A program made the position numbers and the translations under genes. DNA of 64,000 nt from Albidovulum sp. (lineage in GTDB: Bacteria; Pseudomonadota; Alphaproteobacteria; Rhodobacterales; Rhodobacteraceae): positions 62,001 through 126,000 of the forward strand of contig JACKKB010000005.1 in the NCBI GenBank assembly GCA_020637635.1. Reading direction: 5' to 3'. How positions within the stretch are numbered: position 1 is the stretch's first letter; the number at the start of each line of letters is the position of its first letter. The notes beneath the pieces are model-generated. The model ran no database searches, was not told the DNA's origin, and saw only the letters and a program-made list of their open reading frames with translations. Below, piece after piece: positions 8,843 through 16,987 of this stretch.

Positions 8843-9757
8843 TCAGCCGAGACGGCGGAAGGCGGTCGGGGTCTTGCCGGTGCGGTGCTGGAAGGCGCGG
8901 GTGAAATAGGCCGGCGAGGTGAAGCCCAGCATCTGCGACACCCGGGAGACGGGCAGGCGGGTCTCGCTCAGCAACATCCGCGCCTCGTAGAGAACCCGGT
9001 CGCGCAGCAGGTCCGAGGCCGAGCGGCCGCAAGTCTGGTTGCAGACCCGTGTCAGATGCGTCGGCGTCACGCCCAGATCGCGGGCATATTCGCCAACGCC
9101 CTTGCCCGAGCGGAAGTCGCGCTCGATCATCTCGGCGTAGCGCCGCGCCAGCCGGCGCGCCGCATCGGGCTTGCGCTCCGAGGCGGCGATCTCCTCGACA
9201 TGGCGTTCGAGCCAGACGCCGAGCAGGCCGAGGTGATGGCGCGCGGCGCGTTCGGCGCCCGGCTTGCCGCTGTCGATCTCGCGCTGGACATTGTCGACGA
9301 GCCCGGCGAGCTCGTTCTGGGCCGCCACCTCGCGGATCCGCAGGTGGAAGGACTTGGCCGGCAGCTCGAGACCGGGATCGCTGCCGAAGAAGATCGCGGT
9401 GCCGAAGGACTGGGATCCGATCTCGAACCCGTGCATCGTGCCGGCGGGAATGAAGACCGCGTTGTGGCTGCCGTAGCCGCGCGTGAGGCCGCCGACGGTG
9501 ATCCGGCCCTGACCGCGGGCAAACCACAGCAGCACCGGTTCCGAAAGCGAGCGCATCGCCTCGACCCGCCAGCGGCCACCGGCCGCAAGGCGCTGAAGCG
9601 GCACGACGCGCAGCGACAGCCGCGACGCCGGCGGCTCGGGCAACTGAGCGCGCGCGATCTTCTCCCGGTCGCTTTCCAGCTTCGCGGGCGAGCTCTTGGC
9701 CCTGGCCTTTTCGCGGTCGCCGAACTGCGACAGCGGTGTCCCGGAGAACAGCTTCAC
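8843..9757 (-). CDS. AraC-family transcriptional regulator
   Basis: Probable activator of the adjacent sugar/peptide-type importer operon. The C-terminal 100 residues form the AraC double helix-turn-helix: KGVGEYARDLGVTPTHLTRV is the first recognition region, and LPVSRVSQMLGFTSPAYFTR followed by AFQHRTGKTPTAFRR the second. The N-terminal half looks like an AraC cupin-type sensing domain (PAGTMHGFEIGSQSFGTAIF). The frame is open to 9850, but a GTG at 9757 has GGGAAAGGG 6 nt upstream and gives 304 residues, the usual family size. It is transcribed in the same direction as the importer operon and ends 259 bp before the binding-protein gene. The effector is unknown. Confidence 0.85.
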   Translation of the reverse strand: MKLFSGTPLSQFGDREKARAKSSPAKLESDREKIARAQLPEPPASRLSLRVVPLQRLAAGGRWRVEAMRSLSEPVLLWFARGQGRITVGGLTRGYGSHNAVFIPAGTMHGFEIGSQSFGTAIFFGSDPGLELPAKSFHLRIREVAAQNELAGLVDNVQREIDSGKPGAERAARHHLGLLGVWLERHVEEIAASERKPDAARRLARRYAEMIERDFRSGKGVGEYARDLGVTPTHLTRVCNQTCGRSASDLLRDRVLYEARMLLSETRLPVSRVSQMLGFTSPAYFTRAFQHRTGKTPTAFRRLG

Positions 9758-9906
9758 GAATGCCCTTTCCCGACGGTTCCGGGGCCGCCGGTACGCAAGC
9801 ACCGACCCCGACGTTTTTGCCATCTTAAGCAGGCGCGCCGCGAAACCCAAGAAAAAAAGCGCAGTTACAGGGTGATCGCCGGCCCGGTTGCGGACTCCGA
9901 GCAGAT

Positions 9907-9938
9907 GTTCGCGTGACAGGTTAATGTCATCTGCGAAC
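9907..9938. promoter_or_regulatory. Imperfect inverted repeat upstream of the AraC-type gene
   Basis: GTTCGCGTGACA (9907-9918) and TGTCATCTGCGAAC (9925-9938) form an imperfect dyad around GGTTAA, in the gap between miaA and the regulator gene. The sequence is AT-richer than its surroundings. It may be an operator, possibly autoregulatory, but nothing in the window shows what binds it. Confidence 0.35.
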
Positions 9939-9987
9939 CAATTGATATAACGCCACCAAGTCTCCAGACTAGGGCGACTTCCGGAGG

Positions 9988-10953
9988 TCAGGCCGGCGGC
10001 GGGATCCAGCGCCAGTCGCGCATCCGCTTGCGAAACCAGCTGCGCTGACGCTTCGCATATTGCCGGGTCGCGGCCTGGGCGCGGGTGATCGCGACGTCAA
10101 GCGGCAGCTCGGCGCGCAGATGCGCGACCAGATCCGCGGCACCGATCGCGCGGGTCCAGGGCGCGGGCGGCGCCCAGTCGGGCAGCGCCGCCCGCGCCTC
10201 GTCGAGCGCGCCGCCGGCGACCATGGCGACAAGGCGCCGGTCGATTCGTTCGGCCAGCCAGTCGCGCGGCGCGTCGATCACCAGCCTCACCGCGCGCTCC
10301 GCTGGCAGGAGAGGGGGCGGCGTCTCGTCCTGCCAGCCGGCCAGCCCGCGGCCGGTCGCGGTCAACACTTCCCAGGCGCGCTGGACGCGGGCGGGGTTGC
10401 GGGTGTCGATCCGCGCCCGCGTCGCCGGGTCGAGCGCCGCGATCATCGCCTCGAGGCCGCGCTCGGCCAGGCATGCATCGGCGGCCTGGCGCACCTGCGC
10501 CGGCGTCGACGGGATCTCGGCCAGCCCCTCGGTCAGGGCGCTGAGGTAAAGCCCGGTGCCGCCGACGATGATCGGCCGCGCCGGCCCGTCGAGAAGTGGC
10601 GCGACCTCGCGCAGCCAGTGGCCGACCGAATAATCCTGCCCCGACGCCAGATGCCCGTAGAGCCGGTGCGGCACGCGCGCCTCCTCCTGCGGTCCCGGCC
10701 GCGCCGTGAGCACGCGCCAGATGCGCCAGACCTGCAGCGCGTCGGCATTCACGATCATGCCGCCCCGTGCCTCGGCGATGGCGAGCGCCAGGGCCGACTT
10801 GCCCGCCGCCGTCGGCCCGGCAATGAGCACCGGCACGTCATCTGGGATTTCTGACAGGATATCGATGTCTTGCAGTCCGTTCTTCAGGTTCTTCCGGCGG
10901 CCCCTCGGCGCCCGGGCGGCAGCGCAGTTGAACCTTGTCGCGATTTCCTCCAT
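9988..10953 (-). CDS. miaA: tRNA dimethylallyltransferase
   Basis: Adds the dimethylallyl group to A37 of tRNAs that read UNN codons. The P-loop IAGPTAAGKSALALAIA and the following VNADALQVWRIWRVLTARP are the canonical MiaA start; GGTGLYLSALTEGLAEIP and the C-terminal TRQYAKRQRSWFRKR are also diagnostic. The start is uncertain. The only in-frame ATG before the P-loop after the long upstream frame is at 10953 (321 residues), which gives an atypical 40-residue leader. A GTG at 10836 would begin directly at the conserved PVLIAGPT core. It is divergent from pyrH, with little room between them. Confidence 0.9.
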   Translation of the reverse strand: MEEIATRFNCAAARAPRGRRKNLKNGLQDIDILSEIPDDVPVLIAGPTAAGKSALALAIAEARGGMIVNADALQVWRIWRVLTARPGPQEEARVPHRLYGHLASGQDYSVGHWLREVAPLLDGPARPIIVGGTGLYLSALTEGLAEIPSTPAQVRQAADACLAERGLEAMIAALDPATRARIDTRNPARVQRAWEVLTATGRGLAGWQDETPPPLLPAERAVRLVIDAPRDWLAERIDRRLVAMVAGGALDEARAALPDWAPPAPWTRAIGAADLVAHLRAELPLDVAITRAQAATRQYAKRQRSWFRKRMRDWRWIPPPA

Positions 10954-10987
10954 TTTGCGCGCGGATCGAACCGGTGCAAGGGAACCG

Positions 10988-11722
10988 ATGATGAGCGAGG
11001 CCGAAGCGCAGCAGGTCACCTACCGCAGGGTCCTTCTCAAGATATCGGGCGAGGCGCTGATGGGGGATCAGGGCTATGGTCTCAACCCGCCGACGGTGAG
11101 CCGGATCGCGGCCGAGGTGAAGTCGGTCCACGACCTCGGCGTCGAGATCTGCATGGTGATCGGCGGCGGCAACATCTTCCGCGGCCTGCAGGGGTCGGCC
11201 CAGGGAATGGAGCGCACGACCGCCGACTACATGGGCATGCTGGCGACGGTGATGAACGCGCTCGCGATGCAATCCGCGCTCGAGGCGCTCGGGGTCCATA
11301 CCCGGGTCATCTCGGCGATTCCGATGGACCAGATCTGCGAGCCCTATATCCGTCGCCGCGCCGTGCGCCATCTCGAGAAGAAGCGCGTCTGCATCTTCGC
11401 CGCCGGCACCGGCAACCCCTATTTCACCACCGACACGGCGGCGACGCTGCGCGCCAACGAGATGGCCTGCGAGGCGATCTTCAAGGGCACGAAGGTGAAC
11501 GGCGTCTACGACAAGGACCCCAAGAAGCACGCCGATGCCAAACGCTATGACCGGGTGAGCTATGACGAGGTGTTGCAGAAGCATCTCGGCGTGATGGACG
11601 CCTCGGCGATCGCGCTCGCCCGCGACAACCGCCTGCCGATCATCGTCTTCTCGCTCGACGAGCCGGGAGGCTTCCGCGGCATCCTCGCGGGGCGCGGGAC
11701 CTACACGCTGGTCGGCGGCTGA
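10988..11722 (+). CDS. pyrH: UMP kinase
   Basis: Phosphorylates UMP to UDP using ATP; an amino-acid-kinase-fold hexamer in bacteria. Key stretches are YRRVLLKISGEALMGDQGYG near the N-terminus, VIGGGNIFRGLQG for the phosphate site, and AAGTGNPYFTTDTAATLRA for the UMP/GTP region. GTKVNGVYDKDPKKHADA and the C-terminal FSLDEPGGFRGILAG complete the family pattern. The frame opens further upstream inside divergent miaA; tandem ATGs at 10988 and 10991 give the normal 243-244 residues. It is followed by frr, the common pyrH-frr pairing. Confidence 0.96.
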   Translation: MMSEAEAQQVTYRRVLLKISGEALMGDQGYGLNPPTVSRIAAEVKSVHDLGVEICMVIGGGNIFRGLQGSAQGMERTTADYMGMLATVMNALAMQSALEALGVHTRVISAIPMDQICEPYIRRRAVRHLEKKRVCIFAAGTGNPYFTTDTAATLRANEMACEAIFKGTKVNGVYDKDPKKHADAKRYDRVSYDEVLQKHLGVMDASAIALARDNRLPIIVFSLDEPGGFRGILAGRGTYTLVGG

Positions 11723-11800
11723 AAGAGTATCGCACCGGGCGGTTTCGTGCTAAACGGCACTCCACCGCCCGGGCCCGGAAGCAGACGGAACGGACTGAGA

Positions 11801-12364
11801 ATGAGCGACGACATCGAAATCGACCTCGACGATCTTGAACGCCGGATGGACGGCGCCATGGCGTCCCTGCGCCACGAATTCGGCACCCTGCGCACCGGGC
11901 GTGCCTCGGCGACGATGGTCGAGCCGATCATGGTCGACGCCTATGGCGCGCTGACCCCGATCAACCAGATCGGCACGATCAACGTGCCCGAACCGCGCAT
12001 GGTCACGATCAACATCTGGGACAAGGGCCTGGTGCAGAAGGCCGAGAAGGCGATCCGCGAAAGCGGGCTCGGCATCAATCCGCAACTGAACGGCACCATC
12101 ATCATGCTGCCGATCCCGGAACTGAACGAAGAGCGCCGGCGCGAGCTGACCAAGGTCGCCGCGCAATATGCCGAACACGCCCGCGTCGCGGTGCGCAATG
12201 TCCGCCGCGACGGCATGGACCAGATCAAGAAGGCCAAGGGCGACGGGATGAGCGAGGACGACCAGAAGTTCTGGCACGATGCCGTGCAGGAATTGACCGA
12301 CCGCTTCATCGCCGGCGTTGACAAGGCCCTGGAAGACAAGCAGGCAGAGATCATGCAGGTCTGA
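11801..12364 (+). CDS. frr: Ribosome recycling factor
   Basis: Splits post-termination ribosomes together with EF-G. 187 residues, the family size. Conserved features are LRTGRASATMVEPIMVDAYG, INQIGTINVPEPRMVTINIW, GINPQLNGTIIMLPIPELNE, and the charged C-terminal helix VRNVRRDGMDQIKKAKGDG. The ATG at 11801 matches the usual N-terminus; the longer open frame to 11747 is not supported. The gene lies 78 bp after pyrH and 63 bp before uppS. Confidence 0.96.
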   Translation: MSDDIEIDLDDLERRMDGAMASLRHEFGTLRTGRASATMVEPIMVDAYGALTPINQIGTINVPEPRMVTINIWDKGLVQKAEKAIRESGLGINPQLNGTIIMLPIPELNEERRRELTKVAAQYAEHARVAVRNVRRDGMDQIKKAKGDGMSEDDQKFWHDAVQELTDRFIAGVDKALEDKQAEIMQV

Positions 12365-12427
12365 GTGCCGGCAGAGGCGAACTCAGGCGTCGGCCGGAAC
12401 GATCGGGGGCCGGAAAGGGCAGGGCCA

Positions 12428-13156
12428 ATGGCCGCGAAGGACATCACGGGCGCCGCGCCCAAGCACGTCGCCATCATCATGGATGGCAACGGGCGTTGGG
12501 CCACGTCGCGCGGCTGGCCGCGGCTCGTCGGTCACCGTCGTGGCGCCGAGCGGGTGCGCTCGATCGTCGAGGCAGCTCCCGGGCTCGGCATCCGCTATCT
12601 CACGCTCTACGCCTTCTCGACCGAGAACTGGAAGCGCTCGACCGAGGAAGTCATCGGGCTCATGACCATCTTCGCCCGCTACATCCGATCCGAGGCCGAG
12701 CGGCTCTCGAAGGCCGGGGTGCGGCTGCGCTTCATCGGCGGTCGCGACCGGCTCGACGCCAAGCTGCGCGAGCTCATGGCCGGGATCGAGGCTCGCACCG
12801 CCGGCAACGACCGGCTGCACCTGACCGTCGCGATCAACTACGGCGGGCGCGACGAACTGGCCCGCGCGGCGAAACGGCTGGCCGAGGATGTCGCCGCCGG
12901 TCGGCTTGCCCCCGAGGCCGTCGACGAGGCGGCGCTGCAGGAACGGCTCGATACCCATGGCCTGCCCGATCCCGACCTCGTGATCCGCACCAGCGGCGAG
13001 ACCCGGATCTCGAACTACCTGCTGTGGCAATCGGCCTATGCCGAATACGAATTCACCGAAACGCTCTGGCCCGATTTCACCGCGGCCGAGCTTGAGAGCA
13101 TTCTCGGCCGCTTCACCGCCCGCGACCGGCGCTATGGCGGCGCTCTGACCGCATGA
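12428..13156 (+). CDS. uppS: Undecaprenyl diphosphate synthase
   Basis: Cis-prenyltransferase that condenses IPP units onto FPP to make the C55 carrier for peptidoglycan and O-antigen. 242 residues. HVAIIMDGNGRWATSRGWPR holds the catalytic Asp and substrate-binding Arg. YAFSTENWKR and LTVAINYGGRDEL, and then DLVIRTSGETRISNYLLWQ, are the remaining conserved regions. The ATG at 12428 follows a GGAAAGGGCAGGG ribosome site. The stop overlaps the cdsA start by 4 bp, so translation is probably coupled. Confidence 0.96.
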   Translation: MAAKDITGAAPKHVAIIMDGNGRWATSRGWPRLVGHRRGAERVRSIVEAAPGLGIRYLTLYAFSTENWKRSTEEVIGLMTIFARYIRSEAERLSKAGVRLRFIGGRDRLDAKLRELMAGIEARTAGNDRLHLTVAINYGGRDELARAAKRLAEDVAAGRLAPEAVDEAALQERLDTHGLPDPDLVIRTSGETRISNYLLWQSAYAEYEFTETLWPDFTAAELESILGRFTARDRRYGGALTA

Positions 13157-14034
13157 ACGGCCTGCGCAAATGGGATGACCTCGCGCCCCGGGTGCTGTCC
13201 GGGGCGGCGATGGCGGCCGTGGGGCTCGGGCTTCTCTGGGCCGGCGGCGTCTGGTTCGCCGCGCTCGCGGTCCTGGCCGCGGCGCTGATGATCTGGGAAC
13301 TGGCGGTCATGACAGGCCAGGGGGTGCCGGGCCAGGGCGTGCCGGGCCAGGGCGTGCCGGGCCGGGGCGTGCCGGGCCAGGGGGTGCCGGGGCGGGGCGT
13401 GCCGGGGCGGGGCGCCGAGGCGAAGGTCCTCGCCGGCATCGCGGCCGTCGCGCTCGCGCTCGCGCTTTATATGCAGCATCCGTTCTACATGCCGCTTCTC
13501 GCGCTGCCCTGCCTGGCCGGCAGCCTCTCCTCGGGTCGCCGCAACCGTCTCGACTACGCCGTCTACTCGGCGATGATCATGCTGGCGAGCTACGGGCTCG
13601 TCGCCTTCCGCGAGGGCTACGGCACGCTCTGGCTTCTCTGGCTGGTGCTCGTCGTCGTGGTGACCGACATCGCCGGCTATTTCGCCGGGCGGGTCATCGG
13701 CGGGCCGAAGTTCTGGCCGGCGATCAGCCCCAAGAAGACCTGGTCGGGGACCGTCGCGGGCTGGATCGCCGCCGCCCTTATCGGCTGGGCCTTTCTCGCC
13801 TTCACCACCGCCGGGCGCGATCTCGTCTGGATCTCGGGCCTGCTCGCCTTCTTCTCGCAGATGGGCGACATCTTCGAAAGCTCCGTCAAACGCCGCGCCG
13901 GGGTCAAGGACAGCTCGCATCTCATCCCCGGCCACGGTGGCCTGATGGACCGCTTCGACGGTCTGCTCGGCGCCGCCCTGTTCATGCTCTTCGTCGCCGT
14001 GGTCCTGCCGGTCCCGGTGCCGATCGTGCGCTAG
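13153..14034 (+). CDS. cdsA: Phosphatidate cytidylyltransferase with an in-frame tandem-repeat insert
   Basis: Makes CDP-diacylglycerol from phosphatidate and CTP in the inner membrane. The family signature is seen near the C-terminus: KRRAGVKDSSHLIPGHGGLM and DRFDG, preceded by SPKKTWSGTVAG and GYFAGRVIGGPKFWPAIS. Several membrane segments are predicted. Residues about 55-87, after the second membrane segment, are a low-complexity run of five-residue units (GQGVP or GRGVP) encoded by a 15-bp tandem repeat. The insert replaces what is normally a short loop, while flanking sequence is normal. The gene overlaps uppS by 4 bp and is followed by dxr 9 bp later. Confidence 0.92.
   Translation: MNGLRKWDDLAPRVLSGAAMAAVGLGLLWAGGVWFAALAVLAAALMIWELAVMTGQGVPGQGVPGQGVPGRGVPGQGVPGRGVPGRGAEAKVLAGIAAVALALALYMQHPFYMPLLALPCLAGSLSSGRRNRLDYAVYSAMIMLASYGLVAFREGYGTLWLLWLVLVVVVTDIAGYFAGRVIGGPKFWPAISPKKTWSGTVAGWIAAALIGWAFLAFTTAGRDLVWISGLLAFFSQMGDIFESSVKRRAGVKDSSHLIPGHGGLMDRFDGLLGAALFMLFVAVVLPVPVPIVR
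13315..13413 (+). repeat. 15-bp in-frame minisatellite inside cdsA (about 6.6 copies)
   Basis: Consensus unit GGCCAGGGCGTGCCG, repeated head to tail, with CAG/CGG and GGC/GGG variation between copies. The copies begin at 13315, 13330, 13345, 13360, 13375 and 13390, with a partial seventh. It encodes GQGVP or GRGVP per unit. Copy number could change by slippage without breaking the frame. Confidence 0.93.
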
Positions 14035-14043
14035 GTCTGCCCC

Positions 14044-15225
14044 TTGCGATCCGTCTCGATCTTCGGCGCCACCGGCTCCATCGGCGAAAGCACGATGGAC
14101 CTGCTGCTCAGGCAGGGCGGGGCCGAGACCTACCGCTTCGTGGCGCTGACCGGCGGGCGCAACCTCGCCCGGCTGGCCGAGATGGCGCGCGCCGTCCGCC
14201 CCGAGATCGCCGTCGTCGCCGATGCCGGCTGCCTGCCCGAACTGAGGGAGCGGCTTGCCGGCACCGGCATCGCCACCGCCGCCGGACCGCAGGCGGTGGC
14301 AGAGGCGGCGGACCGGCCCGCGGACTGGGTGATGTCGGCCATCGTCGGCGCCGCCGGGCTGGTGCCGGGGATGCGCGCGCTCGCCCACGGCGGGACGCTG
14401 GCGCTTGCCAACAAGGAAAGCCTCGTCACCGCCGGGCCGCTGCTGCTGGAGCAGGCCCGACGCCACGGCGCCCGCATCCTGCCCGTCGACAGCGAACATT
14501 CCGCCGTCTTCCAGGCGCTGGTGGGCGAGGACATGGCGACGGTCGAGCGCATCACCATCACCGCCTCGGGCGGCGCCTTTCGCGACTGGCCGGCCGAGCG
14601 GCTGGCCGCCGCCACGGTGGCCGAGGCCTCGACCCATCCCAACTGGGACATGGGGCAGCGCATCACCATCGACAGCGCCTCGATGTTCAACAAGGCGCTC
14701 GAGGTGATCGAGGCGCGCGAATTCTTCGATATCGCGCCGGACCGGATCGAAGTGCTGATCCACCCCGAATCCGTCATCCACGCCATTGTCGGCTTCTGCG
14801 ACGGCGGCATGATCGCCCATCTCGGCGCCCCCGACATGCGCCATGCGATCGGCTATGCGCTGAACTGGCCCGATCGCGCGCATCTGCCCGTCGCACGGCT
14901 CGATCTGGCGGCGGCGGGCCGGCTCAGTTTCCGTGCCCCCGATCCGGTCCGCTATCCGGCGCTCGGCCTGGCCCGCGCGGTCATGGAAACGCGCGGCCTT
15001 GCCGGGGCCGCCTTCAACGCCGCCAAGGAGGTGGCGCTTGACGCCTTCATCGCGGGAGAGGTCGGCTTCACCGACATGGCGCGCGTCGTCGAGGCGGTGC
15101 TCGGGGAACTTTCCGGCCGCGAGGGTCTTGGCAATCCGGCCCGCGACCTCGATATGGTGCTGGACATGGATCAACAGGCGCGGCGCGTCGCGCGGACCGC
15201 CATCGACGGACGGAACTGGAGTTGA
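14044..15225 (+). CDS. dxr: 1-deoxy-D-xylulose 5-phosphate reductoisomerase
   Basis: Second step of the MEP isoprenoid pathway: NADPH- and metal-dependent conversion of DXP to MEP. 393 residues. SIFGATGSIGESTMDLL is the NADPH loop. LANKESLVTAG, LPVDSEHSAVFQAL and ITASGGAF lie in the active site. HPNWDMGQRITIDSASMFNK and GLEVIEA-type sequence (here ALEVIEAREFFD) complete it. The best start is a TTG at 14044, because the protein must begin just before the NADPH loop and no ATG or GTG is suitably placed. It overlaps the next gene (TTGA), so it is co-translated with rseP. Confidence 0.95.
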   Translation: MRSVSIFGATGSIGESTMDLLLRQGGAETYRFVALTGGRNLARLAEMARAVRPEIAVVADAGCLPELRERLAGTGIATAAGPQAVAEAADRPADWVMSAIVGAAGLVPGMRALAHGGTLALANKESLVTAGPLLLEQARRHGARILPVDSEHSAVFQALVGEDMATVERITITASGGAFRDWPAERLAAATVAEASTHPNWDMGQRITIDSASMFNKALEVIEAREFFDIAPDRIEVLIHPESVIHAIVGFCDGGMIAHLGAPDMRHAIGYALNWPDRAHLPVARLDLAAAGRLSFRAPDPVRYPALGLARAVMETRGLAGAAFNAAKEVALDAFIAGEVGFTDMARVVEAVLGELSGREGLGNPARDLDMVLDMDQQARRVARTAIDGRNWS

Positions 15226-16565
15226 GTTTGGAACTGGCGGCACTGATCGGCGAACTCGGCGGCCTGCTCCATACCGTCGTCACCTTCATCGTGGCGCTGT
15301 CGATCATCGTCACCGTGCACGAGTTCGGCCACTACATCGTCGGCCGCTGGTCGGGCATCCATGCCGAGGTCTTCTCGGTCGGCTTCGGCCCGCGGCTGGC
15401 GAGCCGCGTCGACCGGCGCGGCACGCGCTGGCAGATCGCCGCGGTGCCCTTCGGCGGCTACGTGAAGTTCCTCGGCGATGCCAATGCCGCCTCGGCCGGG
15501 GCCGACGACGCGACCATGGCGCGGCTCTCGCCGGACGAACGGCGCCACACGATGCACGGCGCGCCCCTCTGGGCGCGGGCGGCCACGGTCTTTGCCGGAC
15601 CGGCCTTCAACTTCATCCTCTCGATCGCGATCTTCGCGGCGATGGCGACGACGACCGGGATCGCGACCGAACCGCCGCAGGTGGCCAGGATGCTGCCGCT
15701 TCCCGCCGCCTACGACCTGAAGGACGGCGACACCATCCTTGCCATAGACGGCCGGCCGACGCCGGATTACGAGACGCTCGGCAAGGTGGCCGATGACCTG
15801 CCGAAAAGCGCGACGGCCGACTACCGGGTCCGCCGCGACGGCGCCGAACTGACCGTCACCGGGCCGACACCGCGCCAGCCGATCGTCCTCGGCGTGCTGC
15901 CGAAAAGCGCAGCCATGGATGCCGGCCTGAAGGAGGGCGATGTCATCATCGCCGCGGCCGGCGCGCCGGTGCCGCGCTTCATCGATCTGAGGAATGCCGT
16001 GACCGCCTCGGGCGGCCGGCCGATCGCGCTCGAGGTCTGGCGCGACGGCACGACGTTCAGGACCGAGCTGAGCGCGCGCGAACGCCCGGTGGAATCCAGA
16101 GACGGCGGTTTCGAGACCGGCTACCAGATCGGCGTGTCCAGCGGCTATGTCTTCGATCCCGCGACCCGCACGCCGGGGCCGGTCGAGGCGCTCGGCAGCG
16201 GCATCTCGCTTACCTGGAGGGTCGTCGATCAGACCTTTTCGGCGATCCACAGCATGGTGGCCGGACGGATATCGCCCTGCAACGTCTCCGGCCCGGTCGG
16301 CATGGCCCAGGCCGCCGGAGCCGCCGCCAGTGCCGGGGTTTCCAGCTTCATCTTCCTGGTCGCGGCGCTCTCCACCGCGATCGGACTTCTCAACCTCTTC
16401 CCGATCCCGGTGCTCGATGGCGGGCATCTGGTGTTTCATGCCTACGAATGGGCCTTTGGAAGGCAGCCGTCGGATCGGTTCATGAACCTTGCGATGGCGG
16501 CCGGGCTGACCCTGGTTCTGGCGCTCATGCTTTTCGGGCTCAGCAACGATCTCTTCTGTGCCTGA
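15222..16565 (+). CDS. rseP: Site-2 intramembrane metalloprotease RseP
   Basis: Inner-membrane zinc protease that cleaves anti-sigma factors and remnant signal peptides. The zinc motif HEFGH is at residues 33-37 in the first membrane segment. The second motif, NLFPIPVLDGGHL, lies near the C-terminus. Two PDZ domains lie between them (around 110-190 and 195-275), with GVLPKSAAMDAGLKEGDVI marking the second. The start is a TTG whose last bases overlap the dxr stop; GGACGGAACTGGAG upstream can serve as ribosome site. 447 residues is normal. Position before bamA is conserved in proteobacteria. Confidence 0.94.
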   Translation: MSLELAALIGELGGLLHTVVTFIVALSIIVTVHEFGHYIVGRWSGIHAEVFSVGFGPRLASRVDRRGTRWQIAAVPFGGYVKFLGDANAASAGADDATMARLSPDERRHTMHGAPLWARAATVFAGPAFNFILSIAIFAAMATTTGIATEPPQVARMLPLPAAYDLKDGDTILAIDGRPTPDYETLGKVADDLPKSATADYRVRRDGAELTVTGPTPRQPIVLGVLPKSAAMDAGLKEGDVIIAAAGAPVPRFIDLRNAVTASGGRPIALEVWRDGTTFRTELSARERPVESRDGGFETGYQIGVSSGYVFDPATRTPGPVEALGSGISLTWRVVDQTFSAIHSMVAGRISPCNVSGPVGMAQAAGAAASAGVSSFIFLVAALSTAIGLLNLFPIPVLDGGHLVFHAYEWAFGRQPSDRFMNLAMAAGLTLVLALMLFGLSNDLFCA

Positions 16566-16684
16566 GCCGCACCCGCCGGCGAATCCCCGCCGATAATCCC
16601 CGGCTCTCAGGCACTTGCGCCGCAATAATGCCACATTCGCCGACTAGCTTCCGGGTTGTGGGGCAGAGGTGAGAGGTATCGAAG

Positions 16685-16849
16685 ATGAGCGTCATTCAGA
16701 GCGGCGTGCAGAGCCTTTCGGTCATGGTCGACATTTCGGTCGACCGGATTCTCGTGCCCCTGGCGATCGTCGTTGGACTTCTTGGCGGGGCCATGATCGG
16801 CACCGAGATCACCAAGTTCCAGCACCAAGAAATGCATATTCCGAAGTAA
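16685..16849 (+). CDS. 54-residue single-membrane-segment protein, function unknown
   Basis: A small gene between rseP and bamA. It begins with ATG at 16685 behind GAGAGGTATCGAAG and ends with TAA at 16849. The first 20 residues are polar with an amphipathic look (MSVIQSGVQSLSVMVDISVD). Residues about 22-40 are a hydrophobic segment (ILVPLAIVVGLLGGAMIG). The tail is charged and His-rich and ends in HQEMHIPK. It is followed after 34 bp by a strong hairpin terminator, so it is the end of a transcript, either alone or with rseP. I do not recognise a family. The ribosome site, clean frame and terminator support it as a real gene. Confidence 0.65.
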   Translation: MSVIQSGVQSLSVMVDISVDRILVPLAIVVGLLGGAMIGTEITKFQHQEMHIPK

Positions 16850-16883
16850 CGCCACCACACCTGAACTCTCCGTTGAACACCGG

Positions 16884-16912
16884 ACGGCGCGGCCTCGAAA
16901 GGGCCGCGCCGT
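16884..16912 (+). terminator. Rho-independent terminator after the 54-residue gene
   Basis: A perfect 11-bp stem, ACGGCGCGGCC (16884-16894) with GGCCGCGCCGT (16902-16912), is followed by TCCTTTG. The U-run is weak but the stem is strong. It separates the rseP transcript from the bamA promoter. Confidence 0.75.
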
Positions 16913-16916
16913 TCCT

Positions 16917-16945
16917 TTGACAACCGCCGGCTTTCGGGCTACTGA
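16917..16945 (+). promoter_or_regulatory. Sigma70-type promoter of bamA
   Basis: A perfect -35 TTGACA (16917-16922) and a -10 TACTGA (16940-16945) are separated by 17 bp. They lie 43 bp upstream of the bamA ATG and just after the preceding terminator. Confidence 0.65.
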
Positions 16946-16987
16946 AAAGGCGCGGCAAGTCGAAAAAAACAAAGGCGGGGGCAGAGC

